A stretch of DNA of 25,825 nt, from IMG/VR virus record IMGVR_UViG_3300017917_003501, positions 1 to 25,825 of that record. One strand, 5' to 3'. The position numbers were made by a program, and so were the translations under genes. Positions 1-8,092 of this stretch are shown here, piece after piece. The notes below the pieces were generated by a model. The model was not told the origin of the DNA and searched no databases. It was given only the letters and a program-made list of their open reading frames with translations. How positions within the stretch are numbered: position 1 is the stretch's first letter; every line of letters begins with the position of its first letter. This stretch comes from a virus.

Positions 1-149
1 AAAAGTTACTCTTCTTCTTTGGAGGTATAAAATATTTTTTGTAACTTCCACCTACGGTTGGTTTGAACGGGTTGGATGGGAAGAAACGTGAATGGTAGCA
101 GGGGCGGCGGGAACGGAAAAACACATATATTTATATATAAACATATACT
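1..149. other. Leader region with GC-richer patch; no firm gene
   Basis: No complete gene is supported here. All three + frames close: stops at 28-30, 42-44 and 89-91. Bases about 52-118 are clearly richer in G and C than the rest of the window, and 118-149 is almost pure A/T and holds an ATATTTATA box. The minus strand has one frame open from about 135 to the window edge whose residues look protein-like (it contains NPFKPTVGGSYKKYF), but it has no in-frame ATG and only a GTG near position 114. It could be the start of a leftward gene, the remains of one, or chance. The + strand may also contain the last few codons of an upstream gene. Confidence 0.3.
127..135 (+). promoter_or_regulatory. ATATTTATA box (candidate late promoter)
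   Basis: This 9-mer lies 14 bases before the ATG at 150. It is one of six copies found in gaps of this window. It contains TATTTATA, the reverse complement of the T4 late-promoter core TATAAATA, and the late sigma factor that would read such a site is encoded at 694-1476. That it acts as a promoter, and in which direction, is inference. Confidence 0.45.
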
Positions 150-353
150 ATGAGATACAAAAATAACGTATTAGACAGATTAATGACTTTAGATACTGCT
201 GTAAACCGTATTGACGTTTTAGTTAATAGAGGTGGTACACAAGAACAAGTTAATGAAGCCATTGAAAAAACAAAAGAAGCAATTGAAGGAATTCGCGAGA
301 TTATCGCTGTTGAACCTGATGATTTTGAACAACAATTTGCTCCACGTCAATAA
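150..353 (+). CDS. Small helical protein of unknown function
   Basis: This is a 67-residue hydrophilic protein that I do not recognise. Residues 1-52 look almost wholly helical, with leucine/isoleucine spacing typical of a short coiled coil, followed by an acidic tail rich in Asp, Glu and Phe (EPDDFEQQF). There is no signal peptide and no membrane segment. The ATG at 150 follows an ATATTTATA box by 14 bases, the same spacing seen at 1506 and 24124, which supports this start. It is the first gene of a short run that leads to the late sigma factor, 8 bases ahead of the next gene. A small accessory virion or transcription protein is possible, but nothing in the sequence decides it. Confidence 0.7.
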   Translation: MRYKNNVLDRLMTLDTAVNRIDVLVNRGGTQEQVNEAIEKTKEAIEGIREIIAVEPDDFEQQFAPRQ

Positions 354-361
354 TATTTACT

Positions 362-640
362 ATGACAATTTTTTTATGGGTACTTGGTATCCATCTATTT
401 GAAGTTATATTAATTGGATTTTATCTATTGTTTCGTAGGAATAGTGCTTTAGAGAAAATCGCTACTCAACAACAAGAATATATTAATGCAATTAGTATTG
501 TAATTCAAAATTCTGATGAAGCTTTAAGAGAAATGGAAGTTGCTGGTGCTATGGAGGCTGATGATGAAGTTGGTTTATTTTTTAGAAATTTAAAAGAAAT
601 ACAAAATCAACTAAATCAATTCAATACTTATAGAAACTAG
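362..640 (+). CDS. Small membrane-anchored helical protein
   Basis: This 92-residue protein has one N-terminal hydrophobic segment (about residues 3-24, rich in Leu, Ile, Phe and Val), followed by Arg-Arg and a long hydrophilic helix to the end. That layout suggests a single-pass inner-membrane protein with the C-terminal part in the cytoplasm by the positive-inside rule. The helix is Gln/Glu/Asn-rich and probably coiled coil. It sits 8 bases after the previous gene and 53 bases before the sigma factor gene. I do not recognise a family. A spanin, holin or membrane-attached regulator cannot be told apart from sequence alone, and one membrane segment with a long coil is not typical of a holin. 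Confidence 0.7.
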   Translation: MTIFLWVLGIHLFEVILIGFYLLFRRNSALEKIATQQQEYINAISIVIQNSDEALREMEVAGAMEADDEVGLFFRNLKEIQNQLNQFNTYRN

Positions 641-693
641 TTTGGTTACGTTCCTTTCTTTTTGTATCGTGTCTATTAAAAATAAGACAACAG

Positions 694-1476
694 ATGGCAT
701 ACTATGAAGAAGATTACGATTACGATATATTCGGTGATGATGATGAAACCATAGCGTTAACTAAACGCGGTAAACCTCGTAAGCGTAAACCAAAAGAACC
801 AAGAATTTATTTTACTCAAGATACTGAGGATGCAATTGTAGAGTATTTAGCTTGTGATGATATGGCTGAACGTAATCGCATTTATAATGAGCGTATTAAA
901 TATGGTTTTTATAAATTAGCTGAAAATATTATTCATACATTTAAGTTCTATTATACTGATACAGATACAATTGAAGAATTAAAGCATGAAGTAATTACTT
1001 TCTTGCTTGAAAAATTACACTTATATAAGGCTGAAAAAGGTAAAGCATTTAGTTACTTTGGTACTATTGCTAAACGTTATCTTATTGTTTATAATGAAAA
1101 CAATTATAAGAAATTACAAGAAAAAGCTGATGTAGAAGATATAGATGAGGATAAAACTCAACTATATGAATCTATGGATGCTATTGATGAAATGCACTCA
1201 CCAAATTTATTCATCAATCAGTATATAATGTATATTGACAAGCATATTCATACTCTATTCCCTAAACAACATGACGCTCAGACAGCCGATGCTATTATTG
1301 AGTTATTTCGTAAGCGTGAAACGCTAGAAATATTCAATAAAAAGGCTCTGTACATTTATATTCGTGAAATGACAGATGTATCCACCCCTCAGATTACTAA
1401 AATTATTAAAAAATTAGATACATTGCGTACTCGATTATATAATGAGTACTATGAGCATGGGTATATAAAGATTTAA
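694..1476 (+). CDS. gp55: T4 gp55-like late-transcription sigma factor
   Basis: This 260-residue protein has the layout of phage late sigma factors. An acidic, Tyr-rich N-terminus (1-20) is followed by a Lys/Arg-rich linker (24-36). A region-2-like helical core at about 70-135 carries the hallmark stretch KGKAFSYFGTIAKRYL (115-130), matching the conserved core of gp55 proteins in T4-like phages. A C-terminal helix-turn-helix-like part follows at about 217-250 (SxxQITKIIKKLDTLR). In T4, gp55 replaces the host sigma on RNA polymerase and directs it to late promoters with the help of gp33 and the sliding clamp. The C-terminal tail, where T4 gp55 carries its clamp-binding motif, ends here in EHGYIKI, but I cannot show that it binds a clamp. 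It lies just upstream of structural genes with candidate late-promoter boxes. Confidence 0.85.
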   Translation: MAYYEEDYDYDIFGDDDETIALTKRGKPRKRKPKEPRIYFTQDTEDAIVEYLACDDMAERNRIYNERIKYGFYKLAENIIHTFKFYYTDTDTIEELKHEVITFLLEKLHLYKAEKGKAFSYFGTIAKRYLIVYNENNYKKLQEKADVEDIDEDKTQLYESMDAIDEMHSPNLFINQYIMYIDKHIHTLFPKQHDAQTADAIIELFRKRETLEIFNKKALYIYIREMTDVSTPQITKIIKKLDTLRTRLYNEYYEHGYIKI

Positions 1477-1482
1477 TTACTT

Positions 1483-1491
1483 ATATTTATA
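1483..1491 (+). promoter_or_regulatory. ATATTTATA box (candidate late promoter)
   Basis: This is the same 9-mer as at 127, again exactly 14 bases before an ATG (1506). It precedes the first gene of the baseplate block. Promoter activity is inferred from recurrence and position only. Confidence 0.45.
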
Positions 1492-1505
1492 CGTAAACGC
1501 ATTTT

Positions 1506-1904
1506 ATGGCTAATTTTGACGACGTAACCGTATTTGATGGTATGTCTTTATCGGATTTATTTAAAAAAATACATAAAAATAATAAAGATATTGACAAACA
1601 AATCGGTGAATTTATTGATACTATGAAACCTATGGCAACATCTAACGCGGGTTCCGCGGTAATGTTAATGCCTACTGTTAAAGATTTAATTGATGTTAAT
1701 GTAAAAAACAATGAACAATTAATTAAAATGGCAGCTATTGCACAACGTGCAGCAACTGTTAATGCTAACGCAGGACAGGATTTAATTAATATGGATGAAA
1801 TTACAGCATTGTTGGAAGAACAAAAATCAATAGAGGAAGAAGGTAAAAAATTATTAGAACAAGCACCTCAAAAGCAACAATTACAATACGAAACTACTAA
1901 GTAA
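1506..1904 (+). CDS. Small helical protein heading the baseplate block
   Basis: This 132-residue hydrophilic protein is not one I recognise by family. The N-terminus (about 1-40) contains an amphipathic helix with many Lys and Asp. The middle (45-65) is Ala/Val/Met-rich. Residues 65-132 look like a long helix ending in a Gln-rich tail. There is no signal peptide or membrane segment. It follows an ATATTTATA box by 14 bases. Its stop overlaps the next start as TAATG, which suggests translational coupling to the hub gene. Its place directly before the hub suggests a virion, chaperone or assembly role in the baseplate hub, which is inference from position. Confidence 0.75.
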   Translation: MANFDDVTVFDGMSLSDLFKKIHKNNKDIDKQIGEFIDTMKPMATSNAGSAVMLMPTVKDLIDVNVKNNEQLIKMAAIAQRAATVNANAGQDLINMDEITALLEEQKSIEEEGKKLLEQAPQKQQLQYETTK

Positions 1905-3124
1905 TGTCTTTATCAATACGAACAGGTATAAGTAATCAAACAGCAGGAACTAGCAAATCATCAGTAGTTTCTTCTGTCTTACAAACTCCTTCTCTTCAAG
2001 TAGGTAAGGTAATGGGTGTTGTTACTACTAATAATACCCCAACTCCTAAACAATTTGAAAAGGTAGGTGGTTATAATTCTCCTGGAACTGTATTTTATTT
2101 AGACTATGATAAATCAAAAAATATTGATCCTAAAATCACTGATGATTATTTAGATAGATGTGATATAGCAAAACCTTTATTTCCTCAATTCTGTTATTAC
2201 CCATTATTAGGAGAATTAATTTACATAATTGAACTACCATCTCCAGCTTCTCAATTAGTAGCTTCAGCCCCTGAAAAATATTATGTTAATGCTATAAATT
2301 TATGGAGTGATAGTCAAGTTAACTCTCAAACATCAAATGCAAAGGCTCCATTAGGAAAAACTTTTATAGAAGATGCTAATATAAGAAATATTTTAAATTA
2401 TGAAGGTGATCATATAATACAGGGTAGAAAAGGAAATTCAATTCGTTTTGGAACTACTGTAAGAGTAGCTTCGAATAGAAATGAATGGTCTGATATTGGA
2501 ACTGAAGGGTATCCTATTACTATTATTTCTAATGGTCACAAATACGATAAGAATAAAGATTTCTATATTGAACAGATTAATGAAGATGATTCTTCACTTT
2601 ATTTAACATCTAATCAAATTATACCTTTAAAAGTAGAAGTTAAAGATCCTTTAAATCCAATTACTCTTCCTGAAAGTGTAGGAGATTATTCAAATTCTCA
2701 AGCTATATTAACTGCTGGAAGGGTTATATTAAACTCTAAATTTGATGAAGTAATGATATTTGCTTCTACTAATGTTGAAATTAGTACAAATAACTATATC
2801 AATTTAAATGGTGGAAGAGTTTATATTAATGTTAAAGGAGATACTGTTCCTAAAGGCCCTAATCCTAAAATTATCTTAGGAACTCGTTCTGATAATTCTC
2901 CAGCATCTGAACCTTTACTATTAGGAGGAAAAACAGGTGACTTTTTATTATCTTTAATATCAGCACTAGATGCATTTGCACTTTCACTTACAGCAACATC
3001 TACAAATGCTAGTGGTAGTCCTTTAGCTAAGGTTCAAGGATCAGCTGAGGCTTTACAAGCCCAATTAAAACCGCTTTATGATAAGATTGAAACTTTAAAA
3101 TCAAATACAACCTTTACAATATAA
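1904..3124 (+). CDS. gp5: Baseplate central spike/hub protein, gp5-like, without lysozyme domain
   Basis: This 406-residue protein matches the gp5-type hub of T4-like marine phages. The central part carries EGDHIIQGRKGNSIRFGTT (167-185), the conserved strand pair of the hub OB-fold region. Residues 271-303 (AGRVILNSKFDEVMIFAST and following) resemble the start of the needle-like beta-helix. EPLLLGGKTGDFLLSL (336-351) is the usual C-terminal motif, followed by a short helix. In T4, gp5 is 575 residues and contains a lysozyme domain between the OB-fold and the needle. No such insert is present here. The protein would form the tip that punctures the outer membrane. Start and stop overlap both neighbours by one base (TAATG). 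A separate GH19 hydrolase is encoded at 7227-8063. Confidence 0.85.
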   Translation: MSLSIRTGISNQTAGTSKSSVVSSVLQTPSLQVGKVMGVVTTNNTPTPKQFEKVGGYNSPGTVFYLDYDKSKNIDPKITDDYLDRCDIAKPLFPQFCYYPLLGELIYIIELPSPASQLVASAPEKYYVNAINLWSDSQVNSQTSNAKAPLGKTFIEDANIRNILNYEGDHIIQGRKGNSIRFGTTVRVASNRNEWSDIGTEGYPITIISNGHKYDKNKDFYIEQINEDDSSLYLTSNQIIPLKVEVKDPLNPITLPESVGDYSNSQAILTAGRVILNSKFDEVMIFASTNVEISTNNYINLNGGRVYINVKGDTVPKGPNPKIILGTRSDNSPASEPLLLGGKTGDFLLSLISALDAFALSLTATSTNASGSPLAKVQGSAEALQAQLKPLYDKIETLKSNTTFTI

Positions 3125-4620
3125 TGGCTGATTTACAATCGAACATATCATCTTTAGTCCCTAGTGGTATAACAAATACATTATCACAAATACAAAATCC
3201 TCAATCTTTTGGGGAGCAGTTGGTAGATAATGCAAAAAAACAAGTTGTAAATGCTGCCTTAGGAATTGTTCAAAAATTAAAGGATGAAATTCAAAAAACA
3301 ATTTTAAGAAAAATTGAATTTGAAAAAAAACATATTCAAAATTTACTTGAACTATCTAAACAAAATACAGGCACTACAACATATGATTTTGGACGTGTAA
3401 TAGAAACACCACCTACTTTATCAGATGAAGAATATCAAGCGGCTGTTGCTCTAGAAAATTTCAGCTATGAAAGAGAAAAAGCAATAATAGATAAAAATTT
3501 AAAAGGTTTACAAGATAGATTACAAAGAATTTTATTAGATCCTTATCTTAAAGCAAAAAAAGATTATTTAGAGTTTAAATCCAAAGTAGCTGGAAGGAAA
3601 TTAAATAGAGAAACTTTAAAAAATTTATATAAATCTGAAAAAGTTCAACAATTATTAAAGAATGTATTTAAAGGTTTAGTACAAATAACAGCAGCTTTAC
3701 TAACAGATCAATTAATTAAGGTTATAGCCAACAGTGCTGAACTTCAAGAGTTAGTAGATAAAACAAATGAGATTATTGATAATGCTGTGACTTTAGATCA
3801 ATTGAACCAAGCTAGAGTAGCTAGAAACGGGGCTATTAGTACTATAAATAGACAAGAAAGTAGAATTAAAGCTATTTTAGTAGTATTAAATACTTTAAAT
3901 ATTATATTAACTATATTTGGGGTATTAACCGCAATTTTGAATATAATTCCTGTTCCTTCTCCTTTTGGTGTTTTAGCTAAGCCTGCAACTATTAAATGGG
4001 CTAACGCTAAAGAAATTCGTGATGGAATTGGTATAACAATTTCTATATTAATCCCAATGTTAACTTCTGCTATTGCTATATTAGAAGATTTAAAAAGACA
4101 ATTACGTGAAATTAACCAAAAAATTGAAGATAAGACTTTAGATTTATTAAATGATAGTGAATTATTTGATTATATAACACAAATTACAGTTTCTAGCCAA
4201 AATCCAATCTCCGATATTAATCGCAGACCAGGTGAGTCTGATGAGGAATATGCTGATAGATTACGTAATTCTACTTCACTATTAGACTTATTAGTCAAAC
4301 AAAATCCAGGAGTAAGTACAACATCTTTACAAGATACTCTTAACAACTCATCTTTATCAACATTAAATGGTCTTGTTAGTCAAGTTATTCCTAACAACAA
4401 TAATAGCAATATTATAGGATCTTATAAAGGATTTACATTTGTTCTTAAAAAAGAAGATGATCCTAAATTTGTTGTTAAAGGAAATAAACGCCATTATGCC
4501 GTAGCCGTTAATACTAAAGGTATAGAACAATTAAAAAGTGATTATTCATTTACATTAGACCCACAACAACTGATAAGTCAATTAAAATTACAGATTGATA
4601 ATCAAAATTTACAAGGATAA
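3124..4620 (+). CDS. Long helical protein with hydrophobic segments; tape-measure candidate
   Basis: This 498-residue protein is mostly helical and coiled-coil-like in residues 30-250. Two strongly hydrophobic segments follow, at about 249-277 and 301-320, separated by a Pro-rich turn. A further helical stretch (321-350) and a mixed C-terminal domain (about 430-480, with YKGFTFVLKKEDD) complete it. It lies between the hub gene and gp25. T4 gp29, the tape-measure and hub component, is 590 residues, so the length and hydrophobic helices fit a tape-measure or hub protein that is released into the host membrane. I see no motif that proves this, and a separate membrane-active hub protein is the alternative. 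It starts inside the TAATG overlap with the hub gene and ends 13 bases before the next gene. Confidence 0.6.
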   Translation: MADLQSNISSLVPSGITNTLSQIQNPQSFGEQLVDNAKKQVVNAALGIVQKLKDEIQKTILRKIEFEKKHIQNLLELSKQNTGTTTYDFGRVIETPPTLSDEEYQAAVALENFSYEREKAIIDKNLKGLQDRLQRILLDPYLKAKKDYLEFKSKVAGRKLNRETLKNLYKSEKVQQLLKNVFKGLVQITAALLTDQLIKVIANSAELQELVDKTNEIIDNAVTLDQLNQARVARNGAISTINRQESRIKAILVVLNTLNIILTIFGVLTAILNIIPVPSPFGVLAKPATIKWANAKEIRDGIGITISILIPMLTSAIAILEDLKRQLREINQKIEDKTLDLLNDSELFDYITQITVSSQNPISDINRRPGESDEEYADRLRNSTSLLDLLVKQNPGVSTTSLQDTLNNSSLSTLNGLVSQVIPNNNNSNIIGSYKGFTFVLKKEDDPKFVVKGNKRHYAVAVNTKGIEQLKSDYSFTLDPQQLISQLKLQIDNQNLQG

Positions 4621-4621
4621 A

Positions 4622-4630
4622 ATATTTATA
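4622..4630 (+). promoter_or_regulatory. ATATTTATA box close to a start codon
   Basis: This is the same 9-mer as at 127 and 1483, but here only 3 bases separate it from the ATG at 4634. A promoter this close would give a leaderless transcript or would serve a later gene. It may instead be a chance match in an A/T-rich gap, so I rate it lower. Confidence 0.3.
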
Positions 4631-4633
4631 ATT

Positions 4634-4972
4634 ATGAACATCAAAGTATTTAAAAAATTAATTAAAGAAGCAGTAATTGATGCTATTCATGAAGAGTTAC
4701 CATACATTCTTGAAGAGCACATGGCTAAACAAGAAAAAAAAGCATTGCGTGAAAACAGAACAATGTCTTTTACAAGTAACGACGTACCAGCTAACCCAGC
4801 AGTTCGTGCCCAATTAGCAAACAAAATGGGATCTATGTTTGGTTATGAACAACCACAATCAACCCTTAAAGTAGATACTTCTGAAGGTGGTAACCCATTT
4901 GCTGCTTTTATAGCAGATGCTGCTAACAACATGACTGCTCAAGATAAAGCAGGATTAAGTAATTTAGGATAA
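4634..4972 (+). CDS. Small protein between tape-measure candidate and gp25
   Basis: This 112-residue protein begins with a Lys-rich amphipathic helix (MNIKVFKKLIKEAVIDAI), continues as a helical section to about residue 35 and then becomes a low-complexity, Asn/Ala/Gln-rich tail. I chose ATG 4634. A longer reading from 4595 would overlap the preceding gene by 26 bases and add a stretch rich in Ile and Lys with no protein-like character. Codon choice is regular, with many GCT and ACT codons. It ends one base before gp25, so it is part of the baseplate operon. Function is unknown; a small hub or chaperone protein is the natural guess from position. Confidence 0.7.
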   Translation: MNIKVFKKLIKEAVIDAIHEELPYILEEHMAKQEKKALRENRTMSFTSNDVPANPAVRAQLANKMGSMFGYEQPQSTLKVDTSEGGNPFAAFIADAANNMTAQDKAGLSNLG

Positions 4973-4973
4973 T

Positions 4974-5384
4974 ATGCCAATACCTCAAACGATACGAGTA
5001 AATCCATTAGATTTACAAAAGAATATTGTGATTGGGGTATCATTACCCTTTAGTGCCAAAGGTGTATTTAACAAAACATATAGTACTAAAGATCAAATTA
5101 AATCTAATTTGGTTAATTTATTACTAACAGATAAGGGTGAAAGAATAATGAATCCTGAATTTGGAGCTGATTTGAGAAAATCATTGTTTGAAAATATGAC
5201 TGTTGACAGTACAGAGCTATTAAGAATTAAAATAATAGACGCTATTAATATTTTTATTCCTGAAGTAGAGTTAGGTAATATAGATATTGAAAATGATTTT
5301 GATTATAATACCTTAAATGTGACTGTAAATTATCGCTTAAGAATCTCAAATGAACCCGACCAAGTAACTGTACAATTTATATAA
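4974..5384 (+). CDS. gp25: Baseplate wedge protein, gp25-like
   Basis: This 136-residue protein is a clear member of the gp25/gpW baseplate family. It has the family's core: a strand entering KGVFNKTYSTKDQIKSNL, the helix-and-loop LLLTDKGERIMNPEFGADLR (48-67), the helix LRIKIIDAINIFIPEVEL and final beta strands NTLNVTVNYRLRI. In T4, gp25 joins the wedge to the first sheath ring and starts sheath assembly with gp6 and gp53. Size matches the family (T4 gp25 is 132 residues). It ends 2 bases before the gp6-like gene, the same order as in many T4-like and other contractile injection systems. Confidence 0.95.
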   Translation: MPIPQTIRVNPLDLQKNIVIGVSLPFSAKGVFNKTYSTKDQIKSNLVNLLLTDKGERIMNPEFGADLRKSLFENMTVDSTELLRIKIIDAINIFIPEVELGNIDIENDFDYNTLNVTVNYRLRISNEPDQVTVQFI

Positions 5385-5386
5385 TA

Positions 5387-7207
5387 ATGACTCAAGATAA
5401 GAATATATCATATTTAAATAAAGATTTTAGCACATTTAAAGCTAATCTAATAAATTATGCTAAAACATATTTCCCAACAGCATACAATGACTTTTCAGAT
5501 GCTAACCCGGGAGCTATGTTTATTGAAATGGCTTCATATGTTGGGGATGTAATGTCGTTCTATCTTGATAACCAAGTACAAGAAAATTATTTACTATACG
5601 CCAAAGAAAAAGAAAATTTATATGCTATGTCTTATGTTTTAGGTTATAGACCTAAAGCTTCATATGCATCTTCTACTATAGTAGATGTATTTCAATTAAT
5701 GCCTTCTACAGTAATAAATAACGCTGTTGTTCCTGATACTAATTATGGATTAATAATTCCTACTAATACAACATTAACATCAATATCTACAGGAACTAAG
5801 TTTTTAACTACTGAGCAAATAGATTTTAGTGATATAAGTGATGCTACTGTTACTTTTTATGATACAAGTAATTTCTTAGTAAAAAAATCAGTACCCGTTA
5901 TATCAGCTGAAATTAAAACAACAACTTTTGATTTTGGTAATCCAACTAAATTTTCTACAGTTAATATTACTGATACTAATATTTTACAAATTTTAGATAT
6001 AACAGACAGTGATGGTAATTTATGGTATGAAGTTCCATATTTAGCTCAATCTACTATATACGATAAAATAGCAAATCCTACTTATTCAACTGATCAAGTT
6101 CCTTATTTATTAAAATTAAAACGTGCACCACGTAGATTTGTTTCAAGATTATTATCTGACAATAGCTTACAATTAGAATTTGGAGCGGGAGTTTCAAATA
6201 AATCAGATGACAATATTATCCCAACACCCGATAATATTCAATTAGGTTTGGTACCAGGTGTATCTGACTTATTAGATAACTACAACCAAACATCTATATT
6301 TTATACTCAAGAATATGGATTAGCTCCTTCAAATACAACATTGACTGTCCGTTATTTAACAGGTGGTGGTATAACTTCAAATGTACCTGCTAATGATTTA
6401 ACTAGTATTGACATTTCAAATATTAGCTTTAAATCAGGAATTATAGATGATGCTATTAAAAATAGTGTAGTATCAACAAACCCAAACCCATCTTCAGGAG
6501 GTAGAAGCGCTGATGAAATTGAAGAAATTAGAAATAATGCTTTATATGCCCATTCATCTCAGTTACGTGCTGTAACTAAAAATGATTATATTGTAAGAGC
6601 ACTTTCATTACCATCAGATTATGGTAGTATTTCTAAAGTATATGTTAGTCAAGATTTAAGTATTAATGCTCAATCAACAACTCAACCTACAGCAGTCCCT
6701 AATCCATTAGCTCTAGATATGTATGTTTTAGCTTATGATTCAAATAAAAATTTAACAGCAGCTACTACTACATTAAAGCAAAATTTAGCTACATATTTGA
6801 ATGAATATAGAATGGTTACTGATGCTATTAATATTAAAGATGCTTTTTATATTAATATAGGAGTTAACTTTGATATTACTATAGTAGGTGGTTTTAACAA
6901 TCAACTTGTATTACAAGATTGTTCTAATGCTTTAAAAAATTATTTTAACATAAATAATTGGCAAATAAACCAACCAATTATGTTGTCAGATATTATGATT
7001 ACTCTTTTACAAATAAAAGGAGTACAGTCTGTAGTTAAATTAGAAATAGTAAACAAACAAGATATTACTGGAGTTACATATTCTACTTTAGGATATGATA
7101 TTTCAGGAGCTACTAGAAACAACAATATATATCCATCAGCAGATCCTTCAATTTTTGAAGTAAGATATCCTGATACAGATATTCAAGGTAGAGTTGTAAC
7201 TTATTAA
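5387..7207 (+). CDS. gp6: Baseplate wedge protein, gp6-like (baseplate J family)
   Basis: This 606-residue protein has the N-terminal signature of gp6-type wedge proteins: SYLNKDFSTFKANLINYAK, then NDFSDANPGAMFIEMASYVGD and MSFYLDNQVQENYL (about residues 9-65). The C-terminal half has the baseplate-J-like section beginning SGGRSADEIEEIRNNA (about 367-382), the motif that starts the conserved J domain. T4 gp6 is 660 residues, so the length is normal. In T4, gp6 forms the iris that holds the wedges together and drives sheath contraction. It directly follows gp25 and precedes the peptidoglycan hydrolase by 19 A-rich bases. Confidence 0.93.
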   Translation: MTQDKNISYLNKDFSTFKANLINYAKTYFPTAYNDFSDANPGAMFIEMASYVGDVMSFYLDNQVQENYLLYAKEKENLYAMSYVLGYRPKASYASSTIVDVFQLMPSTVINNAVVPDTNYGLIIPTNTTLTSISTGTKFLTTEQIDFSDISDATVTFYDTSNFLVKKSVPVISAEIKTTTFDFGNPTKFSTVNITDTNILQILDITDSDGNLWYEVPYLAQSTIYDKIANPTYSTDQVPYLLKLKRAPRRFVSRLLSDNSLQLEFGAGVSNKSDDNIIPTPDNIQLGLVPGVSDLLDNYNQTSIFYTQEYGLAPSNTTLTVRYLTGGGITSNVPANDLTSIDISNISFKSGIIDDAIKNSVVSTNPNPSSGGRSADEIEEIRNNALYAHSSQLRAVTKNDYIVRALSLPSDYGSISKVYVSQDLSINAQSTTQPTAVPNPLALDMYVLAYDSNKNLTAATTTLKQNLATYLNEYRMVTDAINIKDAFYINIGVNFDITIVGGFNNQLVLQDCSNALKNYFNINNWQINQPIMLSDIMITLLQIKGVQSVVKLEIVNKQDITGVTYSTLGYDISGATRNNNIYPSADPSIFEVRYPDTDIQGRVVTY

Positions 7208-7226
7208 AAAATAAAAAATTAAAAGT

Positions 7227-8063
7227 ATGTTGTTAAAGAAAGGTGATAATAACGAACAAGTAAAACAATTACAAACTAAATTAGGTATTGATCCTATTGG
7301 TAATTTTGGTCCTAAAACAGAAGAAGCTGTTAAAGCATTTCAGTTAAAAAATGGTTTAACTCCTGACGGAATCGTTGGAGATGGTACTTGGGCTAAAATT
7401 ATGGGAAATACAACTACCACTTCTCCATTACCCGAACCAGTTGCTATAGCACCTGTAGGTGGATTAAAATTAGACAAATTAAAAGGTCATATTCCTGATG
7501 CTGTAATAGCAATGATTCCTGATACTGCTGCTAAGTTTGGTATTAATACTCCTTTACGTCTAGCTCATTTCTTAGCTCAATGTGGTCATGAATCAGGTGG
7601 TTTCCGTTTAACACAAGAAAATTTAAACTATTCAGCTAAAGGTTTGAATGGTATATTTAAAAAATATTTCCCAACAGAAGCAGCAGCCGCTCCATATAAT
7701 AGAAATCCACAAAAAATTGCTAACAAAGTTTACTCTAATAGAATGGGTAATGGAACTGAAGCAAGTGGTGATGGATATAAATTTAGAGGTCGTGGTTATA
7801 TCCAATTAACTGGTAAAGACAACTATACAGCATTTGGTAAATCAATCGGTGTAGATATGACAGTTAATCCTGATTTAGTAGCATCACAATATGCTTTATT
7901 ATCAGCAGCATGGTTCTTTACTAAGAATGGTTTACATAAAATGGCAGATGAAGGTGCAACAGATGCTGTTGTTACTAAAATTACAAAAAGAGTTAACGGT
8001 GGCACAATTGGTTTGCCTGATCGTATTAAACACTTTAAAGAATATTATCATTTGTTGGCGTAA
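7227..8063 (+). CDS. Peptidoglycan hydrolase: PG-binding domain plus GH19 domain
   Basis: This 278-residue enzyme has two parts. Residues 3-58 are a peptidoglycan-binding type 1 domain (LKKGDNNEQVKQLQTKLG, FGPKTEEAVKAFQ, DGIVGDGTW). A Thr/Pro linker follows at 60-75. Residues 85-278 form a GH19 (chitinase/lysozyme-like) domain, with HFLAQCGHESGGF holding the catalytic Glu122, ENLNYSA (131-137, Glu131) and FRGRGYIQLTG (186-196). Such enzymes cut the glycan strand of peptidoglycan. There is no signal peptide or membrane helix, so it is either a holin-dependent endolysin or a virion-borne lysozyme. Its place inside the tail block, next to a hub that lacks lysozyme, makes the virion role worth testing. 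Confidence 0.93.
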   Translation: MLLKKGDNNEQVKQLQTKLGIDPIGNFGPKTEEAVKAFQLKNGLTPDGIVGDGTWAKIMGNTTTTSPLPEPVAIAPVGGLKLDKLKGHIPDAVIAMIPDTAAKFGINTPLRLAHFLAQCGHESGGFRLTQENLNYSAKGLNGIFKKYFPTEAAAAPYNRNPQKIANKVYSNRMGNGTEASGDGYKFRGRGYIQLTGKDNYTAFGKSIGVDMTVNPDLVASQYALLSAAWFFTKNGLHKMADEGATDAVVTKITKRVNGGTIGLPDRIKHFKEYYHLLA

Positions 8064-8081
8064 GATAGTTTGGTAGTTAAC

Positions 8082-8090
8082 ATATTTATA
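8082..8090 (+). promoter_or_regulatory. ATATTTATA box (candidate late promoter)
   Basis: This 9-mer lies 17 bases before the ATG at 8108, in the 44-base gap between the hydrolase and the next tail gene. It is followed at once by a perfect 12-base palindrome. Promoter activity is inferred from recurrence only. Confidence 0.4.
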
Positions 8091-8092
8091 TG

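Noticed and set aside
76-153. 25-codon Gly-rich frame ending in an ATGA overlap with the 150 gene
   Set aside because: Very short, no leader signal, and it runs through the ATATTTATA box, so it is probably chance.
641-693. Possible host-type promoter before the sigma gene (TTTGG and TTTTTG)
   Set aside because: The spacing between the two elements is about 12 bases rather than the usual 19 or so, and the second element lacks the TA. Not called.
1646-1658. CGCGG-GTT-CCGCG hairpin
   Set aside because: It lies in the coding part of the 1506 gene and is not followed by a T run. It is likely due to codon choice (Asn-Ala-Gly-Ser-Ala).
4595-4633. Longer N-terminus for the 4634 gene
   Set aside because: The extra 13 codons overlap the end of the preceding gene and give an Ile/Lys-rich stretch with no protein character; the ATG at 4634 starts a regular amphipathic helix.
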